Assembly: GCA_949285145.1 (NCBI GenBank)
Contig: CASDXQ010000003.1
Coordinates: 1 to 64,000, forward strand
Length of the DNA stretch: 64,000 nucleotides
From: an uncultured Spirochaetales bacterium
GTDB taxonomy: Bacteria; Spirochaetota; Spirochaetia; Sphaerochaetales; Sphaerochaetaceae
Reading direction: 5' to 3'
The first letter of the stretch is position 1; the number at the start of each line of letters is the position of its first letter. This document shows positions 52,496 through 62,450 of this stretch, piece by piece. The translations under genes were made by a program, and so were the position numbers. The notes beneath the pieces are model-generated. The model searched no databases. It had not been told where the DNA came from and was given only the letters and a program-made list of their open reading frames with translations.

Positions 52496-53754
52496 AAAAA
52501 TTTACAATAGTATCAGTTTTATTAATATTCGCAGCAAGTGCTGTTTTTGCAATGACCCCGTACTACGATCCATTCTATACCACTGACGATATTTTCACAT
52601 CTCCTGCGAGATTTGTCGAACAGCCTGAAATCTCTCCGTTCGGTTTTGAAATCAATACATTCGGTGCTGCAGATTATCTTTCCTATCTTTCAAATCCTGT
52701 AAATAAGTTGAGTGAAGATGAGTATGTGGGTGCTCTTTATGACATTCTTTACAATGCTGATCTTGATTTCTGGAGTAATAATTCAAGTTTATTGAAGGCT
52801 GTTTTTGATTTTGACGGTTTCACTTGGACAGTGCCATCAAATGAGGCCCAGCTTGTTCAGTTGAGAGCTGATCTTTCTGATTCATTTAGCAACCGCTTTG
52901 ATTCGACACATAAGGCTGTTGCTGTATACAATGCTATTCAGAATGATCTGCTGGATGATGAAAAACTTTATGGAGATGTGAATTTCAGTCTAACTCTTCA
53001 TGGTGGTGCATCTTATTCAAACGGATTCGCATGGAGAGTGAAGGGTGATGCCGGTTTCATGACAAGTGAGAACTTGCTTGAAAATGGAAACAGTGTCATT
53101 GCTTTTGATCTCAGAGCGGATGTCGGCTATGCATTCAATATTCTCACTGAAAGATTCAGCATAGGCGTATCACTCAATGCCATTGCAGGAGGGCAGGCAA
53201 TAATTGCAGACAAAGGTCTTGTCTCGGCAAGATTCGATGACAATATACTGCTGGCTTTCACTGCTGATCCTGATTTCACTCTCGATATGGGACTTGGGTT
53301 CGGACTTAATTTCGGAAGCATGTACCGCCAGAATGAGTATCTTGCATTCACTCTGGATCTTACAAACGTTGCAAGTTTCAGGAAGTATTACTCGCTTGAT
53401 GTGAGTGATCTTGCAGGTGCATATGACGGTTTTGATGAGATGGATGTCTATTACCAGCCGATGGATCTTGTTTTGAAGGCTCTTTGGGATTACGAGCGGT
53501 ATCATCTGGTGGTTGAGTTCAGCGATGTCATCAACCAGGTGATCTGGGACAGGGAAGTGAGCGGTTATGACTATAACTTCTTTGCAATTCCGAAGCTCGG
53601 TTTCACTTATGATATCAATGAGGATTTCAGCATTAATACACATCTTGGATATTCGCGTCTGAGCTTTGGTATTGATTTCCATAACTTCACTGTGGAAGCA
53701 TCGGCAAGTCTCAACAAGCTCGGTTTCGGTCTTTCCGTCGGATATTCAATCTGA
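52492..53754 (+). CDS. Putative outer-membrane beta-barrel protein
   Basis: A 420-residue protein with a clear signal peptide (MKKFTIVSVLLIFAASAVFA) and many alternating strands in the second half, e.g. LTLHGGASYSNGFAWRVKGD and LGLGFGLNFGSM (first residue M in sequence). It ends FGLSVGYSI, a hydrophobic last strand as in barrel proteins although the final residue is Ile. The start overlaps the preceding lipoprotein gene (ATGA). No named family recognised. Confidence 0.75.
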   Translation: MKKFTIVSVLLIFAASAVFAMTPYYDPFYTTDDIFTSPARFVEQPEISPFGFEINTFGAADYLSYLSNPVNKLSEDEYVGALYDILYNADLDFWSNNSSLLKAVFDFDGFTWTVPSNEAQLVQLRADLSDSFSNRFDSTHKAVAVYNAIQNDLLDDEKLYGDVNFSLTLHGGASYSNGFAWRVKGDAGFMTSENLLENGNSVIAFDLRADVGYAFNILTERFSIGVSLNAIAGGQAIIADKGLVSARFDDNILLAFTADPDFTLDMGLGFGLNFGSMYRQNEYLAFTLDLTNVASFRKYYSLDVSDLAGAYDGFDEMDVYYQPMDLVLKALWDYERYHLVVEFSDVINQVIWDREVSGYDYNFFAIPKLGFTYDINEDFSINTHLGYSRLSFGIDFHNFTVEASASLNKLGFGLSVGYSI

Positions 53755-53775
53755 TTCATATCCACTTTATAAACA

Positions 53776-53813
53776 GAAGCCCGATTCCTTTCTCCGGAGT
53801 CAGGCTTCTTTCG
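53776..53813 (+). terminator. Terminator after the lipoprotein/barrel pair
   Basis: GAAGCC (53776-53781) pairs with GGCTTC (53803-53808), then TTTCGTT. The stem is interrupted internally. Confidence 0.55.
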
Positions 53814-53861
53814 TTACTGATTGGTATTCAGTTGTTTTTCTGTTTTGCGTTCTTGTTTTCC

Positions 53862-55115
53862 TCAGACAAGGCGGCAGGTAGGCTTTTTCCTGATTGCAAG
53901 AACGGTTGCGGAACCCGGGCCGAAGATGCTGTTGATGAGCTCTATGTAGTCTTCAGTCAGATCCCTGGGAACATAAGCCTGGATTGTTCCGGCAAAGCCG
54001 CCGCCGTGGACACGGCACACACCTTCACCGTAGAGGAAATCCTCACTTACGGCAAGTGCAAGGGAAAGACCCTGTTCCTTCACGTTGATGGCGGGGTAGA
54101 CATTCTGAAGATACTTGAATGATGAGTTTCCGCTTTCCTCAACGTAATAAAGGTAGCTGTCGAAATCATCTTCCTTGAGGCAGTCAAGCATTGCCTTGAC
54201 TCTGATGTTTTCATTGAAGTAGTGGAAGGCTCTGAGAATTGCCCTGTCGTTCTTGATCTTCTCCCTGAGCCGGGGAAGGCTGTCGATGAATTCTTCATAA
54301 TCGACTTCACGGAGAACAGACTTTCCGAAGAAAGCTGCAACTTCCTTCATTTCAACTGGAACTGCTGCGTATTCCCCTGTGAGATCTGCGTGGTTGCCTT
54401 TTGTGTCGACAATGACAAGATCGTAACCGAACTTCTCGAAGTCGATTGCGATAGGAGTGAGGACAGGATTCTTGTTGTCCCTGAAATCAATACCGACAAC
54501 ACCGCCCTGGGCACAGCCGATCTGATCCATCAGGCCGCTTGGTTTGCCGAAGTACACATTCTCGGCATACTGGCTGATCTTTGCAAGCTCGACAGGTGCC
54601 AGCCTGTCTTCATTGAAGAGGTTGTTGAAGATCTCGGCACAGAGAACTTCTATGGCGGCAGATGAGGAAAGGCCTGAACCTTTCAGCACTCTTGTTGTGG
54701 TGTTTGCCTGCCAGCCTCCGAGCTTTATTCCCCTGTCGGTGAAGGCCTTTGCAATACCGCGAAGAAGTGCATGTGTTGTATTCTCTTCTTCTTTCTTTAT
54801 TTCAAGATCTGTTATATCGACAACGACTTCGGGGAATCCTTCGCTGTTTACGATGACTTTATTGTCGTCTCTCAGTGATACGGCAGCAATTGTATCGAGG
54901 TTGATGGTGCCGGCTATGACCATGCCGAGGTTGTGGTCAGTGTGGTTTCCGGCAAGTTCTGTTCTGCCGGCAGTGGAGAAAAGGGCAACCTTGTCCTCGC
55001 TTACACCGAAAAGCTCCTCATGCCTTCTGAGCAGAGACTCATAACGCTGGTTCATATCATTCCTGTCATATTTATCGCCGTAAAGATCTTTATACAGATG
55101 GCTGATATCCTTCAT
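53862..55115 (-). CDS. galK: Galactokinase
   Basis: A 417-residue GHMP kinase phosphorylating galactose. Signatures are FSTAGRTELAGNHTDHN (sugar binding, GRTELAGNHTDH variant of the usual GRVNLIGEHTDY), VLKGSGLSSSAAIEV (ATP) and RVHGGGFAGTIQAY near the C-terminus. AGGAGA lies before the ATG. Its start lies 26 bases inside the 3' end of recQ on the same strand, so it is translated after recQ. No galT or galE in view. Confidence 0.93.
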   Translation of the reverse strand: MKDISHLYKDLYGDKYDRNDMNQRYESLLRRHEELFGVSEDKVALFSTAGRTELAGNHTDHNLGMVIAGTINLDTIAAVSLRDDNKVIVNSEGFPEVVVDITDLEIKKEEENTTHALLRGIAKAFTDRGIKLGGWQANTTTRVLKGSGLSSSAAIEVLCAEIFNNLFNEDRLAPVELAKISQYAENVYFGKPSGLMDQIGCAQGGVVGIDFRDNKNPVLTPIAIDFEKFGYDLVIVDTKGNHADLTGEYAAVPVEMKEVAAFFGKSVLREVDYEEFIDSLPRLREKIKNDRAILRAFHYFNENIRVKAMLDCLKEDDFDSYLYYVEESGNSSFKYLQNVYPAINVKEQGLSLALAVSEDFLYGEGVCRVHGGGFAGTIQAYVPRDLTEDYIELINSIFGPGSATVLAIRKKPTCRLV

Positions 55116-56526
55116 TTGTTTTCTCCTGGTTGATGTTTTTCTTCATTCTACCATATCCGGCGTCTTTGACAATTGTTTTACCTCGTCTGAGGCGGTTAAA
55201 TCTGGAGATTATCATATTGTATTCAAGCATGCGCTTTATGCCTTGTGCGATTTCCTTTTCACTGAGAATGGTGAAAGGTTCCTCATGCATGAGTTTCCTT
55301 ATAAGCGTGTCCTTCTTATAAAGATAAGGGAACCGGAGCTGTCTGTATGTTTCCATAGCTCCCTGCGGAATATGATCAGTACGGTTGCAGACATCACAGC
55401 CCGTGCATTCCTCATCCACAGCCTGTCCCATTGCCTTTATGAGGTTTTCACGGATGCATTCATCTTTGCTGAAAAGTTCCTCAAGCGGACTTTCATGAAA
55501 AGAGTTTTCGAGAAATGCATATGCATGGCTTGTCTTCCCGTCACGCCCTGCACGGCCGGACTCCTGAAGATAGTCTGCAGCACTCTGGGGAAGAGAGTAG
55601 TGTATTACAGTTCTTATGTCCGGTTTATCAACACCCATGCCGTAAGCGCATGTCGAGACCATTACGGCTTTTCTGTCACTGTAGAATGAATTCTCTGTAT
55701 CAGTCCGTATGTCTTTATCAAGTCCGGCGTGGTAGTGATACGTTCTGAAAAACGGAGAGAGCCTTGCTGCAAGCTGGCCGGTAAGCTCCCTTGACTGGCA
55801 GAAAACCAGAGCAGGACGTGAGGCAGGGCTTGAGAGAATATGAATGATGTCAAGCAGCGGATAGATTGTCTTTATCCTGTGGTAGATTATGTTGCTTCTG
55901 TCAGTTCCCCCGAAAATCACAAGCGCATTATTTCCAAGCACGGTTTCCTTAAGCTCTTCAGTACATTTCCTGTCGCTTGTGGCTGTGAATGCGACGATCC
56001 TGCCGGGACTGAGTTCATCACATACTTCCTTTATGCTTCTGTATGCAGGGCGGAAGGAATTTCCCCATGCTATGACGGTATGAGCCTCATCAAGAACCAG
56101 CAGCGATATCCTCATCCTTCTGAGACTGTTCCTTATTCTGTGCTGGTTCAGCATTTCGATATTCGTTATGAGTATTTTTGCCTCTCTGCTGTACAGCTTT
56201 CTGAAAACTTCATTTCTTTCTTCCCGGCTCTGACCTCCCTTAAGGAGTGTGCAGGGTATTGAAAGCTTTGTGAACCGCTTTTCCTGATCGCTCATCAGGG
56301 AGAGAAGGGGGTAGACAATTACTGTTATACCGTCAAGCAGTACAGCCGGAAGCATGAAGCAGAGACTTTTCCCGCTTCCGGTGGGAAGAACGGCAAGCAG
56401 ATTCTGCCTGCTGTGCTCATCAAGAAGCGCAGAGGTTATCAGCATCTGATATGGGCGTAAATAGTCTATTTTGAAAATCTCGCTGGCATTTCTGTTTATG
56501 AGTTCTTCTGTTTCAAATTTGTTCAT
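55090..56526 (-). CDS. recQ: RecQ family DNA helicase, short form
   Basis: A 478-residue helicase. Walker A is LPTGSGKSLCF, the box is DEAHTVIAWGNSFRP (DEAH), SAT-like FTATSD follows, and the last motif is YLQESGRAGRDG. A short zinc-binding remnant (CTGCDVC) follows, but the RQC winged helix is reduced and HRDC is absent, so it is shorter than E. coli RecQ. ATG 56526 stands 5 bases after TATAAG on the minus strand; a GTG two codons earlier overlaps that element. No ribosome site is seen. The gap 56533-56757 holds only this promoter and the ackA terminator. Confidence 0.92.
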   Translation of the reverse strand: MNKFETEELINRNASEIFKIDYLRPYQMLITSALLDEHSRQNLLAVLPTGSGKSLCFMLPAVLLDGITVIVYPLLSLMSDQEKRFTKLSIPCTLLKGGQSREERNEVFRKLYSREAKILITNIEMLNQHRIRNSLRRMRISLLVLDEAHTVIAWGNSFRPAYRSIKEVCDELSPGRIVAFTATSDRKCTEELKETVLGNNALVIFGGTDRSNIIYHRIKTIYPLLDIIHILSSPASRPALVFCQSRELTGQLAARLSPFFRTYHYHAGLDKDIRTDTENSFYSDRKAVMVSTCAYGMGVDKPDIRTVIHYSLPQSAADYLQESGRAGRDGKTSHAYAFLENSFHESPLEELFSKDECIRENLIKAMGQAVDEECTGCDVCNRTDHIPQGAMETYRQLRFPYLYKKDTLIRKLMHEEPFTILSEKEIAQGIKRMLEYNMIISRFNRLRRGKTIVKDAGYGRMKKNINQEKTNEGYQPSV

Positions 56527-56694
56527 ATTCACTTATACATGGAAAAGCTGTAAACCGGCTCACATAAGAGTGAAATTCTGACATGATTTTATCTTTTTAT
56601 CATAATCGTCACATTCTTTTTCCAGCATGTGATTGGGAGAACTTTTTTATATGGTGTTCTGCTATTGTCATTGATGATGTGTTGTCTCTTCTGA

Positions 56695-56731
56695 TGAAAA
56701 AGGCTTTCAGGAACTGTACCTGAAAGCCTTT
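56695..56731 (-). terminator. Terminator of ackA
   Basis: AAAGGCTTTCAGG (56699-56711) pairs with CCTGAAAGCCTTT (56719-56731), a 13-base stem, followed on the minus strand by a T-run. Confidence 0.9.
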
Positions 56732-56757
56732 GAGAATGACGTGTTTTCCGCCTTCTG

Positions 56758-58098
56758 TTATTTCACTGCAGGTCTTACGATGATTGACTTGAGTTCAGGC
56801 TTCTTCTTGAGGTTTTCAACAAGACCTCTTTCCCTTGCCTTGTTGACATAAGCAGGATCTTCGAATGTGTAGCGGAAGTTTGTGTGGACATCGTATGTGC
56901 CGTTCATGAGAGCATAGGCATCCTCTGTCATTACAAGCTCTTCATCTGTCGGGATGACGAAGACCTTCACAGGAGAATCGTCAGCTGAAATGCAGGTCTC
57001 TGCATTGCGGCAGTGCGAGAGGTTGTTTTTCTCCTCATCCATCTTGATGCCGAGGCTCTCAAGACCGCGAAGTGAACCGCGGCGGATGTGTTCTCCCATC
57101 TCACCGACACCTGCTGTGAAGACAATTGCGTCAACACGGCCGAGAAGGGCAGCGTACGCACCGATGTACTTCTTGATTCTGTGGCATTCCATGTCGATTG
57201 CCAGCTGTGCCATTCTGTCACCGTTGTCGGCAGCAGTGTGGACATCTCTTCTGTCTGACTTGCCGCAAAGACCGACAAGGCCGGACTTCTTGTTTAGGAT
57301 TGTGTCCATTTCTTCGACTGTGACTCCGAGGTTCTTGCAGATGTAAGGCACGATTGCCGGATCAATATCGCCGGAGCGCGTGCCCATCACGAGACCTTCA
57401 AGCGGAGTGAGACCCATTGATGTTTCAACACATACACCGTTCTTGACCGCACATGCAGAAGCACCGTTTCCGATGTGGAGAATGATCACGTTTGTATCTT
57501 CATTCTTCTTTCCAAGGAGCACTGCGGCTCTCTTTGCACAGTACAGATGGCTTGTTCCGTGGAAGCCGTAGCGGCGCACGTTGAAGTCTTTATACCATGA
57601 GTACGGTACCGCATACATATATGCTTCTTCCGGCATTGTCTGGTGCCATGCCGTATCCATGATGATAGCCTGAGGAACATCCGGCATGAGTTTGCGGGCT
57701 ACTTCGATGCCCATGATATTGGCTGGCATGTGGAGCGGTCCCAGAGGGATGATGGTCTTGAGCTTCTCAATGACCTCATCAGTCACGAGAGTGGATTTCT
57801 TGAAATATTCTCCGCCGTGCAGGACACGGTGTCCTACGGCTCCGATCTCTGAAAGAGATTTGATACAGCCGTACTGGGGATCTACAAGCATCTTGAGGAT
57901 GAGCTCGATGGCTTCCATGTGAGTCGGGCTTGAAAAACGTGCCTCATATTCAGGCTTCCCTGTTGCATTCTGCTCGATAGTGGAATACTCAAGACCGATT
58001 CTCTCAACAACTCCGACAGCGAGGACATCTTTATTGTCCCAGTCGTAGACCTGGTACTTCGCAGAGGAACTTCCGCAGTTCAGTGTAAGAATAACCAT
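56758..58098 (-). CDS. ackA: Acetate kinase
   Basis: A 446-residue ASKHA kinase making acetate and ATP from acetyl phosphate, the energy step of fermentation. Signatures are [17 protein letters not shown] at the N-terminus, [33 protein letters not shown] and [13 protein letters not shown]. It is about 45 residues longer than E. coli AckA because of a C-terminal extension after the last conserved segment. AGGAG precedes the ATG. No pta is adjacent. Confidence 0.96.
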   Translation of the reverse strand: MVILTLNCGSSSAKYQVYDWDNKDVLAVGVVERIGLEYSTIEQNATGKPEYEARFSSPTHMEAIELILKMLVDPQYGCIKSLSEIGAVGHRVLHGGEYFKKSTLVTDEVIEKLKTIIPLGPLHMPANIMGIEVARKLMPDVPQAIIMDTAWHQTMPEEAYMYAVPYSWYKDFNVRRYGFHGTSHLYCAKRAAVLLGKKNEDTNVIILHIGNGASACAVKNGVCVETSMGLTPLEGLVMGTRSGDIDPAIVPYICKNLGVTVEEMDTILNKKSGLVGLCGKSDRRDVHTAADNGDRMAQLAIDMECHRIKKYIGAYAALLGRVDAIVFTAGVGEMGEHIRRGSLRGLESLGIKMDEEKNNLSHCRNAETCISADDSPVKVFVIPTDEELVMTEDAYALMNGTYDVHTNFRYTFEDPAYVNKARERGLVENLKKKPELKSIIVRPAVK

Positions 58099-58223
58099 AA
58101 TGTAAAACTCCTAAAGATTGTGTGCATTCACAGACAATTAATTTAACCACTAAAAAAGCGAATGTTCAACTTTCAGTTTCCAGTTTTTTGCACAAATGAT
58201 TCTGTTTTTTAGTATGGATGTAT

Positions 58224-59240
58224 ATGAGAAAGATTTTCTGTGTTCTTCTGATTCTGAATGCGGTACTGGGCCATGCGGCTTCCTCTCTCACGCTGAGAGA
58301 CGGCATTTCTCTTTCGTTTTCCGCTCCTTCTGTCTCATTCAGCACTGCAACAGGGTATATGAGGATTGAGAAGGGGCCTTTGAGAGTGGGGAATCTCGGA
58401 GAAAACACTCTTATGCATTCTCTTCTGGATGCTCATTCATATTCATTCGAAGGAATCAAGATACGCAGTGCGCAAAGCGTGAAGGGGATAAGCCTCAGCT
58501 TTGAAGAGATAAGCTGGTTCATTCTTTCATCACCCCGTCTCATAGCCGGTTTTTCCATGAATGCAGGAGGCTTTCTTTTCGGTTTCGCTCATGCGGAGGA
58601 AGACAGGAGGGGGGATGATCTGTTTCTCAGCCACAGCGAACGCTACGGCTATGAAGCTGATGTCCTTCATGCAGGATATATGAATGATAACCTGCTTTTC
58701 AGAGTGAAGTTTTCTCATTCCGTCTCTGTATCTTCTGATTTCCTTGTCACGGCGGGAGCATCATTCAAGGGGCTGTCATTTGTCTGTACAGGCGGCAGGG
58801 AGGCAAATCTTCTCGGCCGGAGCACGATAAGGCAGTCCTGGGTGCTGTCCTTGAAAAGCAGCTTTCTCTTTTTCACGCTTTCGACGTGTTATCTGAATGA
58901 TCCTGTAAGAGCCGGTACTTTCAGGGAAATCGAGTGCCTGACGCAAGCAGGCATTTCATTTTCCGCTTTCAGGCTATCCATGAGGCAGAAGGCATTTTTC
59001 AGCAGCGGCGGAGAGTGGAAATCAAGTGTGGAATATACACTTGAAGCAGGGCCTGTCACTCTTTCATGTTCTTCATCTGAAGGGGTGAGCCTTTCATATA
59101 CGGATGGAAGACTCGGTTTCTTTGTCAGCAGAAACTGTTTCGGGGTGAAATATTCTGTTGAATACAGGAATGTCAGAATGTCATTCCAGGCGGAAAGCAG
59201 CGGAGCCGTCCATACCTCGGTATCACTGGAACTTCCCTAG
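58224..59240 (+). CDS. Putative outer-membrane or secreted beta-strand protein
   Basis: A 338-residue protein with a signal peptide (MRKIFCVLLILNAVLGHAAS) and alternating strands throughout, e.g. VTLSCSSSEGVSLSYTDGRL and YSVEYRNVRMSFQAES. No family recognised. TAGTAT (58210-58215) lies eight bases before ATG 58224 and there is no ribosome site; an ATG at 58218 is also possible. Its 3' end overlaps murB tail to tail by 18 bases. Confidence 0.7.
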   Translation: MRKIFCVLLILNAVLGHAASSLTLRDGISLSFSAPSVSFSTATGYMRIEKGPLRVGNLGENTLMHSLLDAHSYSFEGIKIRSAQSVKGISLSFEEISWFILSSPRLIAGFSMNAGGFLFGFAHAEEDRRGDDLFLSHSERYGYEADVLHAGYMNDNLLFRVKFSHSVSVSSDFLVTAGASFKGLSFVCTGGREANLLGRSTIRQSWVLSLKSSFLFFTLSTCYLNDPVRAGTFREIECLTQAGISFSAFRLSMRQKAFFSSGGEWKSSVEYTLEAGPVTLSCSSSEGVSLSYTDGRLGFFVSRNCFGVKYSVEYRNVRMSFQAESSGAVHTSVSLELP

Positions 59241-60122
59241 CAGAGAGACTTCTCTTTCCAGAGTGATGCCGAACTTCTTCTCAACAGCGTTCTGGACAAG
59301 TTCTGAAAGTTCGAAAATGTCTCTGGAGGAAGCATTTCCTTTGTTGATGATGAAATTAGCATGCCTTGTGCTCACCATCGCACCGCCGTGCTCAAAGCCT
59401 TTCATGCCGGCCTGTTCTATGAGACTTCCTGCGCTCAGTGCGGGAGGATTGCGGAAAAAACAGCCGGCACTCAGTGCATCATACTGCCCTTTGCGTCTTC
59501 TTTCCTCTTTGTAGTATTCCTTTTTCTCCCTTGCCACCGCACTGTTCCGGTCAGCTTTCAGCCGGAATGCTGTGGAGAGAATGACATCGCCTTTGCTGAA
59601 TGGCGATTTCCTGTATGAGAAAGCATCACAGAAGGATGGCATCCTTTTGAGTTTCCCGTCAGCTGTCATGTAATCCGCATAGAAGAAAAAAGTCGAGATT
59701 GACACACCGTTCGCCCCCGCATTGCCCCATGTGGCTCCGCCTGCCGTGCCTGGAATTCCTCCAAGTTCCTCGAGACCTGTCAGATTGTGCTCAATGGACT
59801 TGTTGATCACATTCTCAAGGCTTTCTCCGGCATATGCAATGAAAAGGCCGCCTTTCATCACCAGTCCTTTTATGTGTCTGGTGCAGATGACCATACCCCT
59901 GATTCCTTCATCAGAGACAAGACAGTTCGTGAGTCCTCCTGTGACTGTCACGGGAATTCCGCTGTCATGGCAGAGAGAAAGAATATCTGCAATCTGGCCT
60001 GCATTCTCCGGAAAGGCTATGTAATCGGCACAGCCGCCTGTCCTGAGACTTGTAAGCTTTCCCATTTCGAAATCATCTTCAATTCTGATTCCGCTTTCTG
60101 TCAGTTTATCGAAAATCTTCAC
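59223..60122 (-). CDS. murB: UDP-N-acetylenolpyruvoylglucosamine reductase
   Basis: A 299-residue FAD enzyme of peptidoglycan precursor synthesis. Signatures are TSLRTGGCADYIAFP, VTGGLTNCLVSDEG (the GGGSNLLV loop), GIPGTAGGATWGNAGANG and SAGCFFRNP with the catalytic Ser. It is the shorter type lacking the C-terminal insert. GTG 60122 fits best: homology starts there, TATACT ends seven bases before it on the minus strand, and no ribosome site exists, so a leaderless mRNA is likely. Confidence 0.94.
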   Translation of the reverse strand: MKIFDKLTESGIRIEDDFEMGKLTSLRTGGCADYIAFPENAGQIADILSLCHDSGIPVTVTGGLTNCLVSDEGIRGMVICTRHIKGLVMKGGLFIAYAGESLENVINKSIEHNLTGLEELGGIPGTAGGATWGNAGANGVSISTFFFYADYMTADGKLKRMPSFCDAFSYRKSPFSKGDVILSTAFRLKADRNSAVAREKKEYYKEERRRKGQYDALSAGCFFRNPPALSAGSLIEQAGMKGFEHGGAMVSTRHANFIINKGNASSRDIFELSELVQNAVEKKFGITLEREVSLLGKFQ

Positions 60123-60472
60123 GTATGGAAGTATAGCCTGAAAAGATGTTTTTTTCCATTGAAAGACAAAAAGAGACTGAGCCCGGTTCCATTCCGGAAA
60201 ACAGACATTTGTCTTTCTTCCATCATGAAAGATCAGACCGTTTTTCATTCAGGCAATGGCCCGGATCGTGGAATCAGCCGCCTTGCACCACTTTTGATCC
60301 AGTTTACCCGCCCCTGCCTAGACTCCATCTTCTGCAAGGTTGAGAAAACAGGGAAATGATGCGTTTTCGATTCAGGATGCATCTGTCTGATGCCGCATGA
60401 TTTTGCCGCCTGTGTTCACTTTTTCAGCAAAAAAACATATATTTAAGTCTGACTTGATTTAGGAGATATGCG

Positions 60473-61885
60473 ATGTCTTTGAAACTGTACAACACATTGA
60501 GCCGCCGTATTGAAGAATTCAGGCCTGTTGAGGAAGGCCGGGCGGGAATGTACTGCTGCGGGCCGACTGTCTATAATTTTGCCCATATAGGAAATCTGAG
60601 GACATATATTTTTGAGGATCTGCTTCACCGCACTCTGGTTCATGACGGCTATAAGCTTAAACATGTCATGAACATCACTGATGTGGGGCATCTTACAGGT
60701 GATGGAGATGACGGTGAGGACAAGATGAGTAAGTCCGCCCGCGAGAAGGGCCAGTCCGTATGGGATATCGCCTCGTTCTACACGGATGCTTTTTTCAATG
60801 ATGAGAAACGTCTTAATATCATAAGGCCTGACATTGTCTGCAAGGCTACGGATCATATCAGTCAGATGATCGATGTGATAAAGAAGCTTGAGAAGAACGG
60901 CCATACGTACATTGCAGGCGGCAATGTGTATTTCTCCATTGATACCATAGACGATTACGGGAAACTGGCGAAACTGAATCTTGATGAACTCAGGGAGGGA
61001 GCCAGAATAGAGGTAGATTCAAACAAGCGGAATCCCAAGGATTTCGTCCTCTGGTTCACCAACTCGAAATTCAGGGATCAGATAATGGTATGGCCTTCTC
61101 CATGGGGAGTGGGATATCCCGGATGGCATATTGAATGCACCGCCATGAGCAGTGAATATCTTGGAGATCATTTCGACATACACTGCGGAGGCATTGATGC
61201 GATTCCCGTGCATCATACGAACGAAATAGCGCAGGCCGAGGCCGCATTCAACGTGAAACCGTGGGTGAATTACTGGTGTCATGGTGAGTTCCTCATCAAT
61301 GACAAAGGCAAGATGAGCAAGTCCAGCGGAGAGTTCCTCACTCTCTCCGTTCTGGAAGAGAAGGGATATGATGCGCTTGACTACCGCTATTTCTGTCTCG
61401 GCGGTCATTACAGAAGCCAGCTGAAATTCAGTTTTGAATCTCTTGACCAGGCACGCATCGCACGTCAGGGACTTGTGAGGAAAATAGCCCGGTTCAAGGC
61501 GGAAGGAGAAGCTTCTGCAGCTCTTGATGAGAGGGCTCAGAAGTATGTGGATGCATTCTTTGAGGCAATGGATAATGATCTCAAGGCACCTCAGGCGCTG
61601 AGCCATCTGTGGTCGCTTGTCAGAGATAAGGATGTACCTGACAGCCAGAAGCTGAAGGCATGTCTTGAGATGGATGAGATACTCGGTCTGTCCCTTGCCG
61701 GAGTTGAGCCTCTCAGAGAGGACTCACTGGAGGCTGATGATGAGGCCGTCAGACTGCTTGAGGAGAGAGGAAAGGCGAAGAAAGAAAAGAATTATGAGCG
61801 TGCTGACGAGATAAGGGCACTCCTTCTCGCTATGGGCTATAAAGTTGTGGATACACCCTCAGGTGCAAAACTTGAGAAAGTGTAA
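60473..61885 (+). CDS. cysS: Cysteinyl-tRNA synthetase
   Basis: A 470-residue class I synthetase. The HIGH motif is FAHIGNLRTY, zinc-binding Cys and His include CGPTVYN and WHIECTAM, and the KMSKS loop is KGKMSKSSGEF. The anticodon-binding helical domain follows. AGGAGA lies before ATG 60473. The upstream gap 60249-60472 shows nothing beyond an AT-rich stretch near 60430-60450. Confidence 0.97.
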   Translation: MSLKLYNTLSRRIEEFRPVEEGRAGMYCCGPTVYNFAHIGNLRTYIFEDLLHRTLVHDGYKLKHVMNITDVGHLTGDGDDGEDKMSKSAREKGQSVWDIASFYTDAFFNDEKRLNIIRPDIVCKATDHISQMIDVIKKLEKNGHTYIAGGNVYFSIDTIDDYGKLAKLNLDELREGARIEVDSNKRNPKDFVLWFTNSKFRDQIMVWPSPWGVGYPGWHIECTAMSSEYLGDHFDIHCGGIDAIPVHHTNEIAQAEAAFNVKPWVNYWCHGEFLINDKGKMSKSSGEFLTLSVLEEKGYDALDYRYFCLGGHYRSQLKFSFESLDQARIARQGLVRKIARFKAEGEASAALDERAQKYVDAFFEAMDNDLKAPQALSHLWSLVRDKDVPDSQKLKACLEMDEILGLSLAGVEPLREDSLEADDEAVRLLEERGKAKKEKNYERADEIRALLLAMGYKVVDTPSGAKLEKV

Positions 61886-61913
61886 CCTTTTCAGGAGAAC
61901 TGCGTTTAGAGAT

Positions 61914-62450
61914 ATGGAAATAAAAAGTACCGACCCGGCTTCATTCAGACTGGTCTATGACCGATGCTACAGTGTGCTGGTGAAAATCTGCTACCATGTC
62001 GTATATAACATGGATATCGCGGAAGATCTTGTGCAGGAGGCATTTGAGAGGTTCTATCTGAAAAACATGAGCTTCCCGAATGCTGATGAGGCGAAATACT
62101 GGCTTATAAGGGTGGCGAAGAATCTTGCACTCAACCATGTCAGACGCTCCAAGAGGGAGAGCAGCATGGTCGACAAGGTGAAAATGGGAGTCTCTCTGGG
62201 CTCAGACAGCAATAATGCCGGAGAGAAGGCTCTGTTTGACAGTGAGACTATCAGAGAGGTCCGCTCTGCCGTTGCCGCTCTGCCTGAAAACCTGAGAATG
62301 GTGATCATTCTCAAGGAATACGGCAATATGGATTATAAGGCAATAAGCAAGGTGCTTGGAATTTCCGAAGGCAATGTGAAGATACGTGTTCACAGAGCAA
62401 GAAAGAAACTTGAAGAGTCTTTAGCGGGAGATGAAGCTTATGTGTATTGA
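61914..62450 (+). CDS. ECF-type RNA polymerase sigma factor
   Basis: A 178-residue sigma-70-family factor of the ECF group. Region 2 is DIAEDLVQEAFERFYL with WLIRVAKNLALNHVRR; region 4 is LPENLRMVIILKEYGNMDYKAISKVLGISEGNVKIRVHRARKKL (shown in parts). ATG 61914 fits the domain start; the AGGAGA upstream (61892-61897) is distant. Its 3' end overlaps the anti-sigma gene by 11 bases. It likely responds to envelope stress. Confidence 0.9.
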   Translation: MEIKSTDPASFRLVYDRCYSVLVKICYHVVYNMDIAEDLVQEAFERFYLKNMSFPNADEAKYWLIRVAKNLALNHVRRSKRESSMVDKVKMGVSLGSDSNNAGEKALFDSETIREVRSAVAALPENLRMVIILKEYGNMDYKAISKVLGISEGNVKIRVHRARKKLEESLAGDEAYVY

